Positions 49,701 to 56,266 of a stretch of 56,266 nucleotides of DNA are shown piece by piece. The stretch spans positions 154,986 to 211,251 of the forward strand of contig JH153812.1 in assembly GCA_000226015.1 (NCBI GenBank), given 5' to 3'. A model generated the notes under the pieces. That model was given only the letters and a program-made list of their open reading frames with translations, was not told the origin of the DNA and did not search any database. Within the stretch, counting starts at the first letter, position 1; every line of letters begins with the position of its first letter. The stretch comes from Mnemiopsis leidyi (lineage: Eukaryota; Ctenophora; Tentaculata; Lobata; Bolinopsidae). The position numbers and the translations under genes are program-made.

Positions 49701-52700
49701 TTATAACTTGCCACTTGAATCCTTATATCTGTTGTTGCACAAGAAGTTATCACTCCAGGTATGGGGATCTGCGGGTTCAAGCCACTGGATACACTCTTTA
49801 CCACCAACAGGTCCTGCACTGCTCCACTGGAAGTGGTAAGGGGAGTCTGGAGGGACACAGAGATAGTTGTCTCCCCAGGTGTGGGGGTCTGCTGTCTCCA
49901 GGATTCGAGTACACCTCTGTCCGGCAATGGGGCCAGCCATAGACCATCTCAAACCGGGGTCTGCTTTATCGTTCTTCCAACAGAAGTAGTTGTCACCCCA
50001 GGTGTGAGCTGCTGGCTCCGCTAACTCGAGTATCCTTGTACAAGAGTAGCCTGCTGGAACACCGGCAAAACTCCACTTAAAGTCTTCTGGCCACGACGGA
50101 AGTTCCTTTTTGACTGAAATTAAGATTCATCAGTTGGTGTTTCTTTTGAATGCCCAAATATCAAGAACACGAATAATAGTCGCAAATTTATGAAACTAAA
50201 CTCTCAATAACATAGGATTCAAGATCTTTTCTATGTATATTTCGATTAACATCTCCAGTGGCATAAAGTCTTGAGAAATTGAAAGATCCATCAGTTGTAT
50301 GATCAATACTTCAATAGCATTCTTTTTATAGTTCATTCATGGTCTAGCAGAGCATAAATGGAATTGAGATTAATGGTTTAACAGTATCCAAATTCAGCTA
50401 TAACTTACCTGAACTACGTGTGATATCGAGTGAGAAAGCATCGCCAGCTGTGTTAACTCCCCATACGTTGTTGTCCACGGTGTCTATTTGTGCTAACTTT
50501 CCCCCAACTTTCACCCATCTGCTCCCTGTCGGTGTTGACCGAGACATCCCTTCTCGGTAGAAAATGTCGTCATTGCTGTTAACACCGAAGACCACATGTT
50601 GTCCAGCGGAAATCCATTTCAATTTTCCTGGTATGTGTTCCCACTGTGTGGAATGTGTAATCGTTAACCGGGTCATAACTGTCTCAATGATATAAATATT
50701 TAAAGAACAACAGTCCTGTTACTGATGAGGTATTATATATTTTCAACTACTCAAACATTCCGACGACTATGTGAAGATGTGCGCACAAAAATGAGTTCTG
50801 ACAGTTGACACATTTACTTACCCCTGTTCCCTGAGTGTCTGGATCTCCGTAAGTTCCTGTTCTGTAGAAGATATCATCGTTAGAGTTTACTCCCCACACC
50901 CCAGACTGTCCCACACTCACTACTTTCAGTCTTCCTGAGACTTGTTGCCAAGAGTTTCCAGTTCTACGGTAGATGTAGTCACCACTGTTCACTCCCCAAA
51001 CATGATCGTTCTTGCTGACTGATATCTGGAAAATGTGTTTTGATAACTCAAACATCTAAACTAGGCAGAATGAATGTGAAGGAAGCGCACCTGTGGCTTA
51101 AGCCAATAAGTAGATGTTAGCCTTTTTTATGAACGACCGAAACCTGTTTGAGTTTTCCATTGATGTTGGCCCAGTTTCCGGACCCTATTTTTCTGTAAAT
51201 CAGATGAGCTGAGTTAACACCCCAGATCTCAGACCCTCCGACAGAAATGTCAACAAGTCCTCCAGGGTACTTTATCCACCCTTCTCCAGATCTGAACGAT
51301 ATAAAACTTTTATAGTATTGTCAGCATTCAACAATTTACTATTAATACACCTAACCAGCCCAATTATTTGCAATCCTCAAACACGTCGATCAGCCATTAA
51401 TGAGTCTAATTTTCAAAGAGTGTTTACAGTTATAAACTAATCTACCTGTAGTGTATATGATGATTTGAATCGACTGCCCAGACTCCTGCCTCCCCAGTAG
51501 ACACTCTAGTAAATCGTGGGGCGCTGTTCATGTGACTCCAACTTCCCATCTGCTGCTTTCCTTAAAATAATTGCATGCTTGACCCTGATTGACCAAATTG
51601 TCCCATTTTACCACTAAGACAGAACTACGTTTCGAATGGTATGAATGTTTCCTTGCATTTAGCTCTAGTAAACTTAAAAAGTTAAATCGCACGTTAGATT
51701 CTCGGTAAAAGCTTTGTCCTTCGAGTCCCATTTTCGCCAGCATGTTGTCAAACCTGGTGTTTGAGTGATCGTGAGAGAGAAACTGTCCTGAGCCGAGTTG
51801 GCTCCGACCACAACATCTCCATGAGTGTCAACCTGAGAAAGTTTCCCAGGAACTCCGACCCAGTTTGTTCCTGCTGGAGTGGAGGGGGAGATCCCCGCTC
51901 GGTAGTAGATGTGGTCGTTACTGTTTACTCCAAACACGATGTCTAGGCCAGATGAAATCCATTTGAGTTTTCCCCCAATGTGTTGCCACTGAAGGTTCGG
52001 ACGATGTTAGGTTTTCCTTGGAAAACATTTTTGAGGCCAATGACTAGTGATTTAAAACAGCCCTGGCGCGATTGCGACATTGATTGCACAAGCTTAGCCG
52101 AGTGCAAAAAACTGGAACATTGCTCTCGGCGAATGTTATTGCTATAATTGGCAGTTAAAGTACTACACGAGGTCCAGCCGAGTGCAGATAGCCGCAAAAA
52201 TCGTGCTGCGAGAAGAAACAATTTTTAAACCCCGTAAAATGGGCTAAAAGTGGCATAATACAAAAGAATTTTTTTTCGGCAAACTTCAGCATCAGACTAT
52301 CCCACCCTTCTCTAAATTCCTACTAATCTTGTACTCACCCCTGTTCCCTGAGTGTCCGGATCTCCGTAAGTTCCAGTTCTGTAGAAGATATCATCGTTAG
52401 AGTTTACTCCCCACACCCCAGACTGTCCCACACTTACTACTTTCAGTCTTCCTGAGACTTGTTGCCAGGAGTCTCCAGTTCTACGGTAGATGTAGTCCCC
52501 ACTGTTCACTCCCCAAACATGATCTTTGTCACTCACTGAGATCTGAGAAGCGTACACGTCATAGCCATTATTCCTACTACTTTAAAAGGTAATACTCATC
52601 TTTAATACTTGAATATCACTTTTTGGGAGGCAGCATGAAAAGAGTATTCACTCTTATCCGATTGTAATACATTCAATCTTTCTAATCTCACCTGGGATAA

Positions 52701-55142
52701 GCCTCCGTTGATTTTAGTCCATTCTGAAGCTCCAGCTCCTCTTTGGTATATCTGCTGCCCGGTCCCAATACCCCACATTTGGGAGCCACCTACTGAGACA
52801 TCTGTCAGCTCGATTCCTTCATCAATCCTCCAACTTTCTCCTTCTCTGAAATAATTAAACAAAATTTTGCTTCTCTTTAACATTTCAACTATATCATACA
52901 ACAATCCGTAATTTGATACTTATGAAATTTAGTTTCAACTTATCAATTTATATTCAATTTGTTTTTTTCCATCATATGACTGATACCTATTTTATCTTAC
53001 TTTTTGAAAATTCTATTCTGTTTGTCGACTCCCCAGAGCCCTAATTTTCCAGCTGCTAATCTATTGAGTCCAGTTATGTGAAGTTTCCAGGATGATAGGG
53101 TTGGTGGCCCTGAAAACGTGGAAATTAGTCATTTTCATGTCATATCACAGTTCCTGAATCTCTGAAAACATTGAAATTAGTCATTGCCATGTCATGTCAC
53201 AGTTCCTGAATCTCTGAAAACGTGGAAATTAGTCATTTTCATGTCATGTCACAGTTCCTGAATCTCTGAAAACATTGAAATTAGTCATTTTCATGTCATG
53301 TCACAGTTCCTGAATCTCTGAAAACATGGAAATTAGTCATTTTCATGTCATGTCACAGTTCCTGAATCTCTGAAAACATGGAAATTAGTCATTTTCATGT
53401 CATGTCATAGTTCCTGAATCTCTAAAAACATTGAAATTAGTTATTGCCATGTCATGTCATAGTTCCTGAATCTCGTATCATTACGATTGGCATTTATACA
53501 TTTAAGGCCTTAATTGCACCAAAGTATGAGTCAAGAAAATTTGATGTGAACAACGAGTTGAGAAAGGTTATAAGTGAATTTCATATATATGATAACTATT
53601 TTTCTAAATACTTTCACAGTAAACCGTTAACTTAATCGAGAGTAATACCAACCTGAACAAGAGATGTCCAGCCTGAATATATCAGCAACTGAATTGGCGC
53701 CCCAAACTTCACTCTGGTATGTATCTACCTGCGTCAGTGCCCCTGGTACCCTCACCCAACCTGTGCCTGCTGGTGTCTGCTCGGATATTCCTTCTCTGTA
53801 AAAAATCAAACCTCCTGAGTTCACTCCAAACACTATGTTGCGACCAGAAGAGATCCAGCTTAGTTTTCCGCCGATATGTTGCCACTGTGAAAGTTGTCGT
53901 CAGTGAGAAAAGTGAATGACGATTCAGCTTAAATCTTATTTCTGCGCTTAAAAAGGTGAAGGCTTCATTTGGTCCTGTTGAGTCTTCGAAGAATATGGCC
54001 TCAGATACTAATACTGCAATCTTGAAACTTGATGAACTGTACCGAGAACTCACCCCAGTTCCCTGAGTGTCCGGATCTCCGTAAGTTCCTGTTCTGTAGA
54101 AGATATCATCGTTAGAGTTTACTCCCCACACCCCAGACTGTCCCACACTCACTACTTTCAGTCTTCCTGAGACTTGTTGCCAAGCGTCTCCAGTTCTACG
54201 GTAGATGTGGTCCCCACTGTTCACTCCCCAAACATGATCTTTGTCACTCACTGAGACTTGCTTCAAACCACCAGGAATTCTAACCCAACTTGTGGATGCA
54301 GTACGTTTCCAGATCTGGGAGGCACTGTTGACTCCCCAAATCTCGTTTCCTCCAACAGAGATATCGCTCAACCTCCCTGGATACTCCTCCCAAACTTCTC
54401 CTTTTCTGCAAAAAATTGATCATTTAAACGTTTATGTATAGCTTAGGAGAGTTTCTGGTTTCTTAAACAACAGCATTGTTCCTAGAAGAAGGATGCATAA
54501 ATTTTATTTAAAATTACTAGAAAGCAATCGTTCATGAGGGGTCTCATGCAATACTGAGCTGTGCTGTCATCAGTCATGCAATGCCTATGAAAGAGTTATG
54601 ACCCATGGACCCAAAAATTATTTTCTTAACGAACAATTTGAGTTATGATACAATTCATAAACCATCACCAGTGTCCTTTCACCAGCACTGAATGCTCGCG
54701 AAATGAAATTTCCTATGGCAACAGTGTGGTTTAGCTACTTGATTTTTCAATTATCTTTTAATTACCGAAAGAAGATTTTGTCTTGGCTATCCAACGCCCA
54801 TATTCCGAGTTTTCCTGTCGCAACTTTGGACAGTTTCATCTCATGCTTCGGCTTCCATGGAGAAAGCTCAATATTTGCTGAAGGAGATTTTCACAATCCT
54901 TAACCAATCGATTAAATGTATTATGTTAAATCAGGTTTTTTCAAAAATTGGAAAAAAAATCGATTTAAAGATTAAAGTAGATAAAATCACGTAGAGTTTC
55001 ATTAAATTACCAAAAGAGCCAAACCATTATTACAAATTTTCAGATTAACCCAAAAAGACAACAAATAAAACAGTTACTAGTACTTACCAGAAAATACTGC
55101 AGACACAAGTAACAAGCTCGCCAAATGTCCTATAAACATCAT
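49701..55142 (-). CDS. secreted lectin: three tectonin propellers plus three Cys/Trp-rich repeats
   Basis: Thirteen phase-consistent exons: 55088-55142, 54766-54877, 54054-54405, 53653-53884, 53001-53109, 52692-52845, 52339-52542, 51754-51988, 51446-51560, 51144-51291, 50822-51025, 50409-50643, 49701-50113 (2568 nt, 855 aa). The first exon encodes a signal peptide (MMFIGHLASLLLVSAVFS). Residues 19-250, 251-484 and 485-718 are three six-bladed tectonin propellers, 18 blades, each blade with a G(V/I)WGVNSxDxI-like core. The tail (719-855) is three repeats of about 45 residues with W-SxAGPxxGxxC and ExADPHTWxDNY(L/F)C; I do not recognise this domain. Tectonin propellers bind N-acetylated sugars or LPS in tachylectin-1 and fish-egg lectin, so secreted multivalent glycan binding is inferred. 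In propeller 1 blades 2-4 are one exon; in propellers 2 and 3 the same stretch is split by an intron. Confidence 0.85.
53111..53474 (-). repeat. 52-bp minisatellite adjoining a lectin exon acceptor
   Basis: Seven tandem 52-bp copies of a unit containing GAAATTAGTCATTTTCATG and CACAGTTCCTGAATCTC. On the minus strand the array runs directly into exon 53001-53109: the GTTTTCAG acceptor of that exon is the end of the last unit, so every other unit carries a copy of the acceptor. Confidence 0.92.
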
Positions 55143-55862
55143 CAAGCCTGAACCTTGCTGACCGAACTTTTACTCGAATGAATCAGCTATCACTAGATCC
55201 TCAATATTAGAGCCCTCTATCAAGATTTGTAGGATTTTCGTGTGGAATTGAGGACGGGTTTTTCCTTTCGCCTAGAACTCTAGAAGTAATAATTGTCAGA
55301 TAATCACATGGAATAGCTGGAACATAGGGCTGTAATTTTGTTTGTGGGTTGTAGCATATGCTGCCTATCGCGATTTCCCCATGAAATCTCGGCCTTGAGG
55401 ACCATAATCAATAACCGTTGTGACTTCTTCCAGATTCAGCACAATTTTTCAAGAAAATTGTCTCACAGCGTGAGCTAACGCCATTTCATATTGACAAGTT
55501 GACAGCGATAAGTAAATAAACGAGATGAGACATCTATATTCCGGAAATTCTTATATCATTATATTATTGAACCTATAGTGAAACCTCTAGATGGAAACTC
55601 TATTGACATTATAATCTATTCCGGTCCTATGGTAACCATTAAAATGAATTTCAGTGTAGCTAGGATGACTTAAACAATGTTGGTAACGTGGGTAGATCTA
55701 CACAAGCTGGTTACTATGTAATGGGACAAGAAGATGGCACTGGCCTCAAACTCGTCTTGGTTTCCTCCAGGTTTGTGAACGGGAAAAATGTTTGACGAGG
55801 AATCCGAATTTGATAGCTTCCAATCCGAAAAATCATCGCGTGACCCCGGCCCTTAAGTAACC
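55143..55862 (-). promoter_or_regulatory. 5' flank of the three-propeller lectin gene
   Basis: About 720 bp between the start codon and the terminal repeat. It must hold the 5' UTR and probably the promoter, but I see no element that fixes a start site. No gene or repeat noticed. Confidence 0.35.
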
Positions 55863-56266
55863 CCTTATAAAACACGCACACTCATTTTTGCAGTGTCACG
55901 CTGGCACTTTTCCACGCATTGCCGTGTCAAATTACAATACAGCCGTTGTAAACTTCCCACGCTCCCAGCTTGATTATAACGATTCAAACTGACAAACTCA
56001 ATTGCACATTCCACGGCACACACTGTTTGACACGGCGCCAATTTGAAACTAAACTGCCCAATGCGCACCTCTCGCCCTAATCACGTGACAAGACGTCACG
56101 ATCTGTTGCGCCAATCACGAACAAGGATCACGCGCTTCTCTCCAATCAGAACACTGTTTTACATCACGTGACAAACAGAGCAACCTAATTGGACGTTATT
56201 TATTCGTGGTGTTTTATATAGAATAAAGACTTGCACTTGGAGCTTATCAAAAATAACACACTCCCT
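55863..56266 (+). repeat. dispersed repeat, copy 2 (cut by window end)
   Basis: Nearly identical to 724-1126 in the same orientation, with a few substitutions and 1-bp insertions. The window stops inside the first hairpin of the cloverleaf, so the rest of the element lies outside. Confidence 0.9.

Overview
This is a window of animal (metazoan) nuclear DNA. Its genes are built from many short exons with GT-AG introns, intergenic DNA is AT-rich and full of short inverted-repeat elements, and there are two assembly gaps (10 N and 754 N). The gene content is a kinesin-3, two rhodopsin-like receptors, a TPR protein and two secreted-type lectins made of tectonin, fucolectin-type, EGF and Ig modules. 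This suggests a marine invertebrate, plausibly a cnidarian or a similar early-branching animal. I cannot name the species. All gene models were built by hand from reading frame, splice signals and intron phase. In every multi-exon model the phases agree and the summed coding length is a multiple of three.

Layout. 1-12.7 kb has no convincing gene. It holds a repeat whose second copy closes the window (from 724 and from 55863), two cloverleaf-like nested palindromes (1070-1261, 2072-2266), a hAT-type MITE with a perfect 8-bp target duplication (2346-2868), a TA-flanked MITE (10491-10972) and several small tandem repeats. 12.7-18.2 kb (+) is a nine-exon class A GPCR of 491 aa with a long third intracellular loop. 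20.4-30.6 kb (-) is a kinesin-3 motor of the KIF28/KLP-6 type (16 exons, 626 aa recovered: motor, coiled coil, FHA, start of the tail). A second GPCR (316 aa, + strand, 26264-27524) lies inside its 3.0-kb intron. 31.0-32.9 kb (-) is a single-exon TPR protein of 619 aa resembling TTC16. 33.3-34.5 kb is a cluster of two MITEs. 34.7-49.5 kb (-) is a 32-exon mosaic gene (1858 aa): two six-bladed tectonin propellers, four fucolectin-type (FTP, F5/8-like) domains, two copies of a cysteine-rich/follistatin-like/EGF block, further EGFs and two Ig domains. 49.7-55.1 kb (-) is its tandem neighbour (13 exons, 855 aa): signal peptide, three six-bladed tectonin propellers and three copies of a Cys/Trp-rich repeat that I do not recognise.

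How the parts relate. The two lectin genes are in tandem on one strand, 185 bp apart, and share nearly identical propeller exons, so they arose by duplication and have been homogenised. Both look like carbohydrate-recognition proteins (recognition or innate-defence type), but that role is inferred from families only. The TPR gene and the kinesin are neighbours on one strand; both resemble families associated with cilia. Recurrent themes are short tandem duplications that include splice sites, and exon fusion by precise intron loss in the propeller exons.
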